In this document: in pieces, positions 24,763 to 33,323 of the stretch
Layout: each line of letters begins with the position of its first letter
How positions within the stretch are numbered: the first letter of the stretch is position 1
Assembly (NCBI GenBank): GCA_910588615.1
Contig: CAJUOI010000014.1
Coordinates: 1 to 51,370 of the forward strand
Direction: 5' to 3'
DNA: 51,370 nucleotides
Source: an uncultured Christensenellaceae bacterium
Lineage (GTDB): Bacteria > Bacillota > Clostridia > Christensenellales > Borkfalkiaceae
The notes under the pieces: model-generated
What the model was told of the DNA's origin: nothing
The model's input: the letters and a program-made list of their open reading frames with translations, nothing else
Databases searched by the model: none
Made by a program: the position numbers and the translations under genes

Positions 24763-26480
24763 GCTCCCTCCTTCTTTCCGCCGCGGAATTGCGTCTCGTA
24801 AATTTCACGGTAAACGGCGCAGCCTTCCAACAGCTCCTCGTGCGTGCCCAAGCCGGCGATTTCGCCGTCGTCGAGCACAACGATTTTATCCGCCTCGATG
24901 ACGGACGCCGCACGCTGCGACACGATAAACGTAGTGCCCCCGCGCGCCTTCAATGCGGCGCGCAGCTTCTTATCCGTAGCGTAGTCGAGCGCGGACGAGC
25001 TGTCGTCGAGAATGAGAACTTCGGGATTGCGCACGAGCGCGCGGGCGATATTCAGCCGCTGGCGCTGCCCGCCCGACAGATTCTTGCCGTCCTGCTCGAT
25101 CGCGCCGTCCAAGCCGCCTTTGGCGGCAACGACGTCCTCCGCCTGCGCGCACTTGACGGCGGCAAGCATTTCCTCCTCGCCCGCCTGCCCGTTGCCCCAG
25201 AGCAGATTGCTTTTGATCGTGCCCTGAAAAAGAACGGACTTTTGCGCAGCGACGCCCACGCGTTCGCGCAATTCCTCCGCGGGTATCGCACGCACGTCCC
25301 TGCCGAAAAAGCGAACCCGTCCTTCGCGCACCTCGTAAAAGCGCGGAATGAGGTTGACGAGCGTTGATTTTCCGGACCCCGTGCCGCCCAAGACGCCCAC
25401 CGTTTCGCCGCGCATTACCTGAAAGTCGATATTTTTCAGCGCGGGCGCGCCGCCGCCCGCATAAGCAAACGTTACGTTCTCGAAGGACACCGCGACTTCG
25501 CTCTTCTCCCCTTCCTCCGCAAGCGTAACCGAAGCTTCGCCCGCTCTGTCGAGCACCGCGCCGATGCGCTTTTCGCTCGAAACCGCCTTCGTCAACGTAA
25601 CAATGAGGTTAGCGAGCTTTACGAGCTCCACCAAAATCATGGAGAGATAGCTGTACAGCGACACGACGCTGCCCTGTTCCAAGTGTCCCGAATCCACACG
25701 CCCCGCCGCAATCCACAGCAAAAAAATGAGCGCGGCGTTTACGAGAATATAGGTAACGGGCGCGGTAACGGCGGCAATGCGACCCGCCTTTTTTTGTGAA
25801 AAGCGCAGCGCGCCGCTCCGTTTTTCAAACTCCGCGATCTCGTCCTCTTCTTTGCAGAACGCGCGGATGACCCTTGCGCCCTTTAAGTTTTCGCGCGTGG
25901 AATTATAAACGCCGTCCAGACAGCCCTGTACCTTCTTGTACAGCGGAATGCACGCGCCCATCACCGAGAACACCGCTACCGCCAGCAGCGGAATAACGGC
26001 GAGGATCACGAGCGCCGACTTCCAATCGACGAAAAACGCCATTGCCGCCGCGCCGAACACGATAAACGGAGAACGCAAAAACAGACGCAGCGTCATATTG
26101 ACGCCCGTCTGTACCTGCTGTACGTCGCTCGTCATGCGGGTAATCATGGCGGAAGTGCCCATGTCGTCGATATCCGCATAGGAGAATGTCTGCAATTTCA
26201 CAAATAAATCTTCGCGCAAAGCCGCCGAAACACCCACCGCCGCGCGCGCGGCAAAATATTGCGCCGTCAGCGAAAACACCAGCCCCACCGCGCCGAAACC
26301 CACGAGAATGGCGCAGCCCCAAAGGATATAGCTCTTGTCCGCTGCGGCAATTCCGTTGTCGATGATCGCCCCCACGACGATGGGAACGACAAGCTCGAGA
26401 GCCGCTTCAAGCAGTTTAAAAAGAGGCGCAAGCACGGCTTCCGCACGGTATTTTTTTAAACAGCAAAAGAGATGTTTCAA
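24759..26480 (-). CDS. ABC exporter half-transporter (degenerate-site subunit)
   Basis: About 573 aa, membrane domain plus nucleotide-binding domain. Walker A GGTGSGKST and signature LSGGQRQRL are canonical, but Walker B reads ILDDSSSALD with Asp in place of the catalytic Glu, and the switch region is FIVSQRAAS with Gln in place of His. This marks a degenerate ATPase site and a heterodimer with the next gene. I chose the TTG at 26480 (MKHLFCCLKKY...) because GGAG lies at the right distance; an ATG at 26495 would put that GGAG inside the gene. Confidence 0.88.
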   Translation of the reverse strand: MKHLFCCLKKYRAEAVLAPLFKLLEAALELVVPIVVGAIIDNGIAAADKSYILWGCAILVGFGAVGLVFSLTAQYFAARAAVGVSAALREDLFVKLQTFSYADIDDMGTSAMITRMTSDVQQVQTGVNMTLRLFLRSPFIVFGAAAMAFFVDWKSALVILAVIPLLAVAVFSVMGACIPLYKKVQGCLDGVYNSTRENLKGARVIRAFCKEEDEIAEFEKRSGALRFSQKKAGRIAAVTAPVTYILVNAALIFLLWIAAGRVDSGHLEQGSVVSLYSYLSMILVELVKLANLIVTLTKAVSSEKRIGAVLDRAGEASVTLAEEGEKSEVAVSFENVTFAYAGGGAPALKNIDFQVMRGETVGVLGGTGSGKSTLVNLIPRFYEVREGRVRFFGRDVRAIPAEELRERVGVAAQKSVLFQGTIKSNLLWGNGQAGEEEMLAAVKCAQAEDVVAAKGGLDGAIEQDGKNLSGGQRQRLNIARALVRNPEVLILDDSSSALDYATDKKLRAALKARGGTTFIVSQRAASVIEADKIVVLDDGEIAGLGTHEELLEGCAVYREIYETQFRGGKKEGA

Positions 26481-26568
26481 AATAGCTCCTTTCATTGACG
26501 CATTTCTGTGGTCGTAACGGCGCTTAACGGGCGACATAAATCCGCCCTTGCACCGTTCGGCAAACTTG

Positions 26569-27603
26569 TTACGCCGATATCAAAAACAAATAAACGTAAT
26601 AGCCGATGAAGGAAAGCAGAAAGATGATCCCCGCGGGAATGCCCAGACGGTGTTTGTCGAAAAACGAAAGCACGAACAGAAGCAGTGCGCCGCCGAACGC
26701 GACGAGCGCGTCCACGAGGTTTGACTGTACGCTGAATGCCAACGGATAGAACAGCGACGACGTGCCCAGAATCAGCAGAACGTTAAAGAGATTGCTTCCG
26801 ATAATGTTACCCACCGCAATGTCCGTTTCGCCCTTCAACGCCGCCATGACCGAAGTTACGAGTTCGGGCAAAGAAGTTCCGATCGCCACAACCGTAAGCG
26901 CGATGATTCGTTCGGAAACGCCCGCCGCCCGCGCGATGTACTTTGCCCCGTCCACAAACAGAGTGCCGCCGCCGACTACCATCACAAGCCCCACGACGGC
27001 AAGAACAATGCAGAACCATAGCTTTTCCTGCATCCGCAAGAACCACGCACCGACCTTCGTTTTGGGCGGTTTTCTTTCTTCCGTTTCCTCTTCGATATAA
27101 GTTCCGTTCGCCTTTGCCTCGGCAATTTTCAGCTTTTCCGCCCTGATTTCCTTTTTCGCCTTTACCAGCGTGAGCGTCATATACAGCGCGAACACGGCAA
27201 GCAAGATCAGTCCGTCCCACCATTGAACGGAATTTCCCCAGAGCCCGAGCCCGATCAAAAGCGCGCTTGCGCCGAGCAGCACGGGCAGATCGATTTTCAG
27301 CGATTCCTTCTGCACGGGCAGCTTCTTAATGAGCGCGGACACGCCGAGAATGAGAAAAATATTCGCAATATTGCTCCCCACAACGTTGCCCACGGCAATG
27401 TCCGTGGAATGCTGGATGGCGGAGGTAACCGACACCGCAAGCTCGGGCGCGCTCGTGCCGAACGCTACCACAGTAAGCCCGATAACGAGCGGCGGGATTT
27501 TGCATTTTTGGGCTATGCCGGAGCTACCGCCCACAAACCAGTCCGCTCCCTTTACGAGCAATACCAAGCCGAGAATCAGCAAAAAAATCCACAAGTATAA
27601 CAT
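26569..27603 (-). CDS. CaCA-family calcium/sodium:cation antiporter (YrbG type)
   Basis: 344 aa, ~10 membrane helices. The two inverted alpha-repeats carry GTSAPELAVSVTSA...GNVVGSNIANI (~48-82) and GTSLPELVTSVMAA...GNIIGSNLFN (~235-269), the ion-binding motifs of the family. It is annotated as a Ca2+/Na+ exchanger in relatives, but a yybP-ykoY manganese riboswitch lies directly upstream, so Mn2+ export is a reasonable guess here. GAGGTG ribosome binding site ~8 nt from the ATG. Confidence 0.88.
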   Translation of the reverse strand: MLYLWIFLLILGLVLLVKGADWFVGGSSGIAQKCKIPPLVIGLTVVAFGTSAPELAVSVTSAIQHSTDIAVGNVVGSNIANIFLILGVSALIKKLPVQKESLKIDLPVLLGASALLIGLGLWGNSVQWWDGLILLAVFALYMTLTLVKAKKEIRAEKLKIAEAKANGTYIEEETEERKPPKTKVGAWFLRMQEKLWFCIVLAVVGLVMVVGGGTLFVDGAKYIARAAGVSERIIALTVVAIGTSLPELVTSVMAALKGETDIAVGNIIGSNLFNVLLILGTSSLFYPLAFSVQSNLVDALVAFGGALLLFVLSFFDKHRLGIPAGIIFLLSFIGYYVYLFLISA

Positions 27604-27627
27604 ACCCGATACACCTCTTTTTATTTT

Positions 27628-27745
27628 TGCCGAAAGTCTCGTCGTTCAAACGAATCGCCGCGACACGAAGATTTCTCTTCGGGGTATGTTGCCGCGCCGC
27701 CTCTTTGCGCCGTTCGCGCAAAAATGGACTACTCCCTTCCGACCG
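27628..27745 (-). promoter_or_regulatory. yybP-ykoY (manganese) riboswitch upstream of the CaCA antiporter
   Basis: On the minus strand the leader has GGGAGTAG (27729-27736), CAACATAC (27684-27691) and CGAGACTTTCGG (about 27630-27642), the order and spacing of conserved elements of the yybP-ykoY class. It starts right after the stop codon of the acyltransferase-like gene. No T-tract terminator follows, so control may be at translation initiation. It resembles the element at 29700-29803. Confidence 0.75.
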
Positions 27746-27756
27746 ATTGCAAAACG

Positions 27757-28998
27757 TTAATTCCTCGCCGCTTGCAGCGACAATTGATAAATTTCGTCCG
27801 TCGCGAACGCAAACTTCGTCAAGCGGTCGCGCTCGGTAAAGACGACGTAATAGCGCGCATCCCCTTTGGGTAAGTCCGCCACGTCGCCCCAGCTCTTCGA
27901 GCTCTTGCTCCTGCGGTAATCGTATTCGATATGCAAACCCCAAAGCTCGTCGTTTTTCCATTCGATACGTTCCTTCGTATCGGGAAATTCGAGCGCCGTG
28001 CCCTCCTTCGTCTGCGTCAGAATGCCCTTACGCTTGCGGGAAAACCGCCTTCCTCCCAGCGACGTGCGCACGAACACCTCCATGCCGAAGCGATAGTCTC
28101 CGCTCTCGATTTTTTTCCGCAGATTCTGCCGCTCCCACTGCGTCCATTCGGGCACGGCGGAAAAGGGCGTTTCTCCCTCTTCGGCAAGCAGTTCGCCGAA
28201 TTCGCTCAGCTGCCAGCCCCTGCCGCAGGAAGCGCACCACAGGCGCGTATCCTCCGAATAGGTCATAAACTCTGCATGACAGTGCGGGCATTGGTACAGG
28301 ATGCGGTGCAACCCGTCGGCGCGGTGCGCGCCGTTCACCTCGTACGCGTGCGCGCGCTGATAGGCGTAATCGTCCGTCTTGATCCGCTCGCAGATGCGCG
28401 CGTGCAGTTCCTCTGCGGAAAGAGTTTTTATCTCCTCCTCATCCGCGACGGATACGAGCTCGGCGTACAGCGGCACCTTGCTGTCCTGTCCGTTCCAAGG
28501 AGGGCAGGAAAGATAATTCCCGTTCATGCGCAGCACTGCCACGGGAACGCCGAGTTCCTTGGCAAACCGCGCCGCGTCCCCGTTGAAATACGCGCCCGTC
28601 CCGTCGACGGTGCGCCGTCCCTCGGGAAAGAACGCGACCGCGTCGCGGTATTCTCCGACGCATATCTTTAATTTCCGCATCGTGTCCGCATCGCGGAAAT
28701 GACGTTTGGCAATGATGATCCCCATGCCCGCAGCAAGGGGCACCTCCGCCGAATGCACCAGATCGGAGGGCAACACGAAGTGTAAAGGATGCGGCGACAG
28801 TGCGCGCATCGCAACGATATAATCCAATGGCCCGCCCCGCGAGGGAAGCAGCAAAAACGGCGGCTTCAGATTTTCGGTGCCAATCCGCGCCACCGACAGA
28901 TTGCGCCTGCGGAGATAGCGCGGAAAGACGAGCGCCCGCAAAAGCGCCGCCAACAGCTTATTCTGTTTCGAAGGTCTCTTTTCTTCTTTCTTTCCCAC
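27757..28998 (-). CDS. PlsC-like acyltransferase with C-terminal zinc ribbon
   Basis: 413 aa. The N-terminal ~200 residues resemble 1-acylglycerol-3-phosphate acyltransferases: FFPEGRRTVDGTG (~118-130) fits block III (FPEGxRS). Block I (NHxxxxD) reads SRGGPLD, so the catalytic His seems replaced by Arg. A central CPHC...CASCG pair (~236-260) forms a zinc ribbon, followed by an uncharacterised domain. It starts with GTG, GGAGG upstream, promoter at 29018-29047. It may be an inactive relative, or the residue could be supplied otherwise; function uncertain. Confidence 0.7.
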   Translation of the reverse strand: MGKKEEKRPSKQNKLLAALLRALVFPRYLRRRNLSVARIGTENLKPPFLLLPSRGGPLDYIVAMRALSPHPLHFVLPSDLVHSAEVPLAAGMGIIIAKRHFRDADTMRKLKICVGEYRDAVAFFPEGRRTVDGTGAYFNGDAARFAKELGVPVAVLRMNGNYLSCPPWNGQDSKVPLYAELVSVADEEEIKTLSAEELHARICERIKTDDYAYQRAHAYEVNGAHRADGLHRILYQCPHCHAEFMTYSEDTRLWCASCGRGWQLSEFGELLAEEGETPFSAVPEWTQWERQNLRKKIESGDYRFGMEVFVRTSLGGRRFSRKRKGILTQTKEGTALEFPDTKERIEWKNDELWGLHIEYDYRRSKSSKSWGDVADLPKGDARYYVVFTERDRLTKFAFATDEIYQLSLQAARN

Positions 28999-29017
28999 GG
29001 CACGCCTCCGTTCCCCT

Positions 29018-29047
29018 ATTATAACAATCGGGCAAACGCCTTGTCAA
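29018..29047 (-). promoter_or_regulatory. promoter of the acyltransferase-like gene
   Basis: TTGACA (29042-29047), TATAAT (29018-29023), 18-bp spacer, minus strand, directly after the mntP stop codon. Confidence 0.75.
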
Positions 29048-29058
29048 CAAATTCCGCT

Positions 29059-29643
29059 TTAAAATCCGCCGATCAGAATTTTTACACCGATAAAAATCAG
29101 AATAACCCCGCCGAATACGCCCGCCTGATCCGCAAGATATGCGCCCGCTCTTTTGCCGACGAGCGCCGCCGCGAAAGACAATACGAACGTTACCGCCCCG
29201 ATGATCAGCGACGAGGACAGAACGCCGAAGGGCAACGCGCCGCTCTGCTCCGCGGCAAGCAGGGTAACGCCCACGGCAAGAGCGTCGATGCTTGTTGCGA
29301 ATGCTTCCGCAAGCAGCTTTGCCGCGCCGCCCTTTTTCTTTTTCCGAAATCGTTCGTGCGGGGCGTTCGCGCTGCGGAAGCACTCGAAAATCATCATGCC
29401 GCCGATGAGCAGCAACAGACAGAAGGAAAGCGCCGGCGCAACCGACGCCACGAACGCAGAAAACAGCGCGCCGCAACAATACCCGACGAGAGGCATGACA
29501 AACTGAAAAAGAGCGAACGCGCCCGCCCTGCCCGCCGCCTTGAAAAGACGCATATCCTTTTCCGTCATGCCGTCCGTCAACGACACGGCAACCGCGTCTG
29601 CGGCAAGCGCGCAGCCGATCAAAAGAATTTCCCAAACCGTCAT
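29059..29643 (-). CDS. mntP: manganese efflux pump MntP
   Basis: About 194 aa, six membrane helices. The conserved Asp-containing motifs are AADAVAVSLTDG (helix 1) and TSIDALAVGVTL (helix 4), typical of MntP (formerly YebN). I chose the ATG at 29643 (MTVWEIL...), with GGAG upstream; the frame upstream of it runs through the riboswitch. Expression should be turned on by excess Mn2+ through the riboswitch at 29700-29803. Confidence 0.92.
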   Translation of the reverse strand: MTVWEILLIGCALAADAVAVSLTDGMTEKDMRLFKAAGRAGAFALFQFVMPLVGYCCGALFSAFVASVAPALSFCLLLLIGGMMIFECFRSANAPHERFRKKKKGGAAKLLAEAFATSIDALAVGVTLLAAEQSGALPFGVLSSSLIIGAVTFVLSFAAALVGKRAGAYLADQAGVFGGVILIFIGVKILIGGF

Positions 29644-29658
29644 ACGGACTCCTTCCGC

Positions 29659-29710
29659 AAAAAAAGACTTACGCGCAAAACACCGCGATTGCGGTTCTGC
29701 GCATAAGTCT
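29659..29710 (-). terminator. expression-platform terminator of the mntP riboswitch
   Basis: GACTTATGCGC (29699-29709) pairs with GCGCGTAAGTC (29666-29676), followed by seven T (29659-29665). An inner hairpin (ACCGCAA TCGCGGT) is included. The 5' arm overlaps the conserved CGAGACTTA of the aptamer, so aptamer and terminator exclude each other. Confidence 0.85.
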
Positions 29711-29803
29711 CGCCGTTTCATGTAACACCCGCGCCGCAGCGCATGATGTGGACGTTACCGCTCCTTGCACGGTTGGCAAAAAGCCGACTACTCCCCTATG
29801 TCC
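29700..29803 (-). promoter_or_regulatory. yybP-ykoY (manganese) riboswitch upstream of mntP
   Basis: On the minus strand: AGGGGAGTAG (29789-29798), GGTAACGTCCACAT (about 29745-29760) and GGCGAGACTTA (about 29703-29714), the conserved elements of this Mn2+-sensing class. It is followed by a terminator, so Mn2+ binding should prevent termination. The TAG in GGGGAGTAG is also the stop codon of the upstream MATE gene. Confidence 0.88.
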
Positions 29804-31203
29804 TCTTGTTTATATTCTATCATTTCTTTGCCTGCTTCGTCAACCGATTTCCCGTCGAATTTGTCGCTGTACCCGTATTTTTTGCGCATACAAACGAAAA
29901 ACAACATCGTCGTCGCAAACGCCAGTGCCTCCGCGACGGTTGCGGCGATCCATACGCCGGTCATGCCGCAAAGCAAAGGCAAAAGCAACACCGCACCGCA
30001 TTGGTACACGAGTGAGCGCAGCGTGGAAATCGCTCCCGACACGAGCCCGTTGTTGAGCGCGGTGAAATACGCCGAACCGAACACGCTGAACCCCATTAAC
30101 AGATACGCCGCGGAGTACAAATGGATACCGTGCTTTGCAAGCCGAAAGATGTCCCCGTTCGTTGCGAAAATTCGGGCGAAGGGCGAAGCGAACGCTTCGG
30201 CAATCACGGTGAGCGCCACTCCCAGAACGCCCATAACCAGGAAGCCCTTGCGTTTGAGGTTTCTCAACTCCTGTTTGTTCTCCGCGCCGTAATGGTAACC
30301 CACAAGCGGCGCTGCGCCCAAAGAAAAGCCAAAGAAAATGTTGAAGAACACCGTGCTCATGTACATGATGATTCCGTACGCGATGACGCCGTCGTCGCCC
30401 GCCAGACGCAACAGCTGCATATTGTACAGCATACTCACCACGGAGAAGGAAACGTTCGAGAGCAGCTCCGACGCGCCGTTCGCGGCGGACAGAAAGAACG
30501 CCTTCCCCTCGCAGCGGGGTTTGCCGAGGCGGAGCAAGCTCCTGTTTTTGCAGGCGAAATATACGATCGGGAGCGCCGCGCCGACCGCCTGACCGATGAT
30601 CGTAGCAAACGCCGCGCCCGCAATCCCCATGTGTGCGCCGAGAATGAACGCCGCGTCGAGCACGGCGTTGGTAACGCCCGCGCCCACCGTGATCAAAAAT
30701 CCGAGCGTGGATTTTTCGGCGGTGATCATAAAGCTCTGAAAAGCGTATTGCATCATGAGAAAGGGCATTCCGCACAGCAGAATAAACCCGTAAACAATTC
30801 CGTTTTCCACTGCGTCGGCGGAAGCGTTTTTCCCGAGGAGCTGCGCCACGGGACGCAGCACTGCAATTCCCGCGCCGCCCAGAACCACCCCCGCGACCGC
30901 GATCGCAATGACGAGGAAGGAAAAATAGCCGTTGGCGCGCTTGGAGTCCCCCTCTCCGAGCGTCTTGGAAATCAGCGCGCTGCCGCCCGAGCCGAACATC
31001 ATGCCCACCGCGCCCACAATCATAATCACGGGAAAAATAAGATTCATGCCCGCAAACGCGCTGTCGCCCACGACGCGCGAAACGAATAGTCCGTCCACGA
31101 TCGTGTAAACGGAAGTGAACACCGCCATGATCACCGAAGGCAGCGTAAAGCGGAATAGTTTTTTGTAAGTGAAATGATCGGATAAACGGACTCTCGATTT
31201 CAT
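29788..31203 (-). CDS. MATE-family multidrug exporter
   Basis: About 471 aa, 12 membrane helices in two MatE repeats; start MKSRVRLSDHFTYKKLF with a GGGAGGG ribosome binding site. The N-terminal region reads FTLPSVIMAVFTSVYTIVDGLFVS, a DinF/NorM-like pattern (FTLPSVIMAV; VYTIVDGLFVS). Substrate unknown. It is preceded by an unassigned leader with terminator (31231-31332), and its last codons are part of the mntP riboswitch. Confidence 0.9.
   Translation of the reverse strand: MKSRVRLSDHFTYKKLFRFTLPSVIMAVFTSVYTIVDGLFVSRVVGDSAFAGMNLIFPVIMIVGAVGMMFGSGGSALISKTLGEGDSKRANGYFSFLVIAIAVAGVVLGGAGIAVLRPVAQLLGKNASADAVENGIVYGFILLCGMPFLMMQYAFQSFMITAEKSTLGFLITVGAGVTNAVLDAAFILGAHMGIAGAAFATIIGQAVGAALPIVYFACKNRSLLRLGKPRCEGKAFFLSAANGASELLSNVSFSVVSMLYNMQLLRLAGDDGVIAYGIIMYMSTVFFNIFFGFSLGAAPLVGYHYGAENKQELRNLKRKGFLVMGVLGVALTVIAEAFASPFARIFATNGDIFRLAKHGIHLYSAAYLLMGFSVFGSAYFTALNNGLVSGAISTLRSLVYQCGAVLLLPLLCGMTGVWIAATVAEALAFATTMLFFVCMRKKYGYSDKFDGKSVDEAGKEMIEYKQEDIGE
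29814..29843 (-). promoter_or_regulatory. mntP promoter inside the MATE gene
   Basis: TTGACG (29838-29843), TAGAAT (29814-29819), 18-bp spacer. The start would be just upstream of the riboswitch, within the last codons of the MATE gene. Confidence 0.55.
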
Positions 31204-31230
31204 TGTCCCTCCCTGATGCATACGGACAGT

Positions 31231-31332
31231 AAAAAAACGCCCCGGCTGAAAATACAACCGAGCGCACTCGACATCTTCTCCGACTTTCCGACTGCGGTCG
31301 GAAGCCCTCCGATGACCTGATTCCGTATACTC
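31231..31332 (-). promoter_or_regulatory. unassigned cis-regulatory leader with terminator, upstream of MATE
   Basis: From the predicted start (~31332), the minus-strand leader has CCGTA/TACGG, then TTCCGAC-CGCA-GTCGGAA (31286-31303) inside CATC...GATG, then CGAG-TGCG-CTCG, which overlaps the 5' arm of a terminator (CGCTCGGTTG with CAGCCGGGGCG, one bulge, then seven T, 31231-31264). The overlapping hairpins look like an antiterminator/terminator switch. I do not recognise a riboswitch class. Confidence 0.6.
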
Positions 31333-31338
31333 TACGGC

Positions 31339-31367
31339 ATTATATATGAACCGTGCATACTTGTCAA
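31339..31367 (-). promoter_or_regulatory. promoter of the MATE leader
   Basis: TTGACA (31362-31367), TATAAT (31339-31344), 17-bp spacer, minus strand; perfect consensus. Confidence 0.85.
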
Positions 31368-31386
31368 GCAAATAACCGCAGATTTT

Positions 31387-31632
31387 TTATAAAACGCGCA
31401 AAAGCTCCTGCGCGCGCGAAATCGGCACGGGCGCGGTGTGCGCCGTACAGTGTTCCGTCCTCAATACCCTGCCCTGCATTTCGCCGACCGCGCCGTAAGG
31501 AACCGCGACCGTATCCCCCTCTTTGACGGGGAAGGGCGCAACGTACCACCGCGGCGCGCCCTCGACTTCGACTTTGGCGAAGGTGTAAACGCCGTTATCG
31601 CCCAACACCCCTCCGCTTAACGAATGTATCAT
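31387..31632 (-). CDS. small hypothetical protein with SH3-like/PriA-N-like segment
   Basis: 81 aa from the ATG at 31632, which has a GGGAGG ribosome binding site; the longer frame upstream overlaps the cls gene. A segment (EGDTVAVPYGAVGEMQGRVL, about residues 38-57) resembles the small beta-barrel at the N-terminus of PriA-type proteins (RVLVPFG...GxV), but no helicase follows. Last gene after trmL-cls. Function unknown. Confidence 0.6.
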   Translation of the reverse strand: MIHSLSGGVLGDNGVYTFAKVEVEGAPRWYVAPFPVKEGDTVAVPYGAVGEMQGRVLRTEHCTAHTAPVPISRAQELLRVL

Positions 31633-31729
31633 AAAAACTCCTCCCGTTTCTTCGCAAACGGCTTTTTCTTGCCTTGGGCTTCCTGTCATACGGAAATTTG
31701 TTTTGCCGTGCAAAACAAATTTCTTAAAC

Positions 31730-33313
31730 TCAGAAAAGCGGCGCAAATAATTTCGCAATTTCACAGACCGTGCGCGATACGACGTTTCTCTCCGCATCCG
31801 CTTCCGTTTGCAGGGCGGAAATGGAAAATACCCCCTCCATGTCCGATTTCAACCCTGCAAGCGCACGCGTTTTATACATCAGCACCGCGTCCTCGAAGTG
31901 GTGCATCAGCGAGCGGTAATCAAGGTTGATCGTTCCGATCACTCCGATTTCATCATCGGATAAAAAGCTCTTTGCGTGCATGAATCCGGGGGTATATTCG
32001 TAAATTTTCACTCCCGAACGAATGAGTACGAGATAGTTGGACCGCGTCAGCGCAAAGGGAATTTTCTTGTCGGGAACGTGCGGCGTTACGATACGCACGT
32101 CCACGCCGCGCTGCGCCGCCATGCACAACGCCTCGCGCATACGGTAGTCGATAATAAGATAGGGCGTCGTAATCCACACATATCTCTTTGCGCCGTTCAG
32201 AATATTCAGATACACATCCTCGCCGATCTGCCGTTCGTAAAGCGGACGCGGTCCGTCGCCGTATACTTGAACGAATCCTTCGTTTTCGAACGACTCGTAG
32301 CTTGCGGGGATATACTTCGAAAAATCCGCCGACCGCTTTCCGCGCAGATAGAACATTCTCAAAAACATGAGAGCGAACGCCTTGACTCCTTCCCCCTCGA
32401 GGCGCACAGCCGTATCCTTCCAATGTCCGAATCTTCCGCCGCGGTTGACGTACTCGTCGGCAAGATTGATCCCGCCCGTGTACCCGATTTTTCCGTCGAT
32501 CACGGCAATCTTTCTGTGATCGCGGTTGTTGTGAAGATTGCTGACAACGGGGATAAAGGGCAAAAATTTTTTAGCGTCGATCCCCGCCTTTTTCAGCGTC
32601 TTGTCATAGCGCACGTGCACACGGCTCATGCTGCCGATGTCGTCGTACATGACCTTGACTTCCACGCCCTCTTTCACCTTCCGCTTCAACACGTCGAGCA
32701 CCGCGTTCCAAAGCCCGCCCTTGGCGATGATGAAGTATTCGAGGAAGATATATTCCTTTGCGTCTTCGAGGTCGCCCAAAAGGCGGTTGGCAAAGCTTTC
32801 TCCCGAGGGGAAATATTCCGTTTTCGTATTGCGGTAAGGAAGAGCAAAACGGTTCGCGCGGAAAAGCGCCTCGCTCGTGTCGGCGCGGCTGCCCATTTCG
32901 AAAGCAAGCTCCTCCCGCGAAACGTTGCGTTTCGAATAAGGCTCCGATTGCAGACTTAACTCGCCGTAGCGGCGGCGCTGCTTGCGTGTAGCGCGCGTGT
33001 GCGAAAAGACGATATAGATGGCAACGCCGAAAAAATTCAACCCGACGATGCACAGCACCCAGGGCAGCTTCGTTTCGGGAAGCATATCGCGGTTCGCGGC
33101 GTGAACGGCGGTCGCGGCAACCAGCAGCCAAAGCAAAACGCGGGCTCCCCAGCGAAACCACTCGGCGGCAACCCCGTTAATGTAATATGCGGCAACCTCT
33201 TCGGCGAAATACACGCCGCCCGCAAACACCAGCACGAACAGCGTAAACAGCAAGATGATCGTGAGCGCGACGAAGGAAAACCGACTGAACAGTTTTTTAA
33301 AGAAACGCTTCAT
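31730..33313 (-). CDS. cls: cardiolipin synthase
   Basis: 527 aa. Two N-terminal membrane helices are followed by a PLDNT region and two phospholipase-D HKD motifs: DHRKIAVIDG (~267-276) and HAKSFLSDD (~435-443). Fuses two phosphatidylglycerols into cardiolipin in the membrane. It starts 10 bp after the trmL stop codon and is probably co-transcribed. The length is slightly above the usual ~480 aa. Confidence 0.92.
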   Translation of the reverse strand: MKRFFKKLFSRFSFVALTIILLFTLFVLVFAGGVYFAEEVAAYYINGVAAEWFRWGARVLLWLLVAATAVHAANRDMLPETKLPWVLCIVGLNFFGVAIYIVFSHTRATRKQRRRYGELSLQSEPYSKRNVSREELAFEMGSRADTSEALFRANRFALPYRNTKTEYFPSGESFANRLLGDLEDAKEYIFLEYFIIAKGGLWNAVLDVLKRKVKEGVEVKVMYDDIGSMSRVHVRYDKTLKKAGIDAKKFLPFIPVVSNLHNNRDHRKIAVIDGKIGYTGGINLADEYVNRGGRFGHWKDTAVRLEGEGVKAFALMFLRMFYLRGKRSADFSKYIPASYESFENEGFVQVYGDGPRPLYERQIGEDVYLNILNGAKRYVWITTPYLIIDYRMREALCMAAQRGVDVRIVTPHVPDKKIPFALTRSNYLVLIRSGVKIYEYTPGFMHAKSFLSDDEIGVIGTINLDYRSLMHHFEDAVLMYKTRALAGLKSDMEGVFSISALQTEADAERNVVSRTVCEIAKLFAPLF

Positions 33314-33323
33314 ATCCGGAAAA

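Noticed and set aside
29840..31267. 475-codon minus-strand ORF overlapping the MATE gene in another frame
   Set aside because: The MATE frame has 12 membrane helices and a good start; the alternative is Arg-rich shadow.
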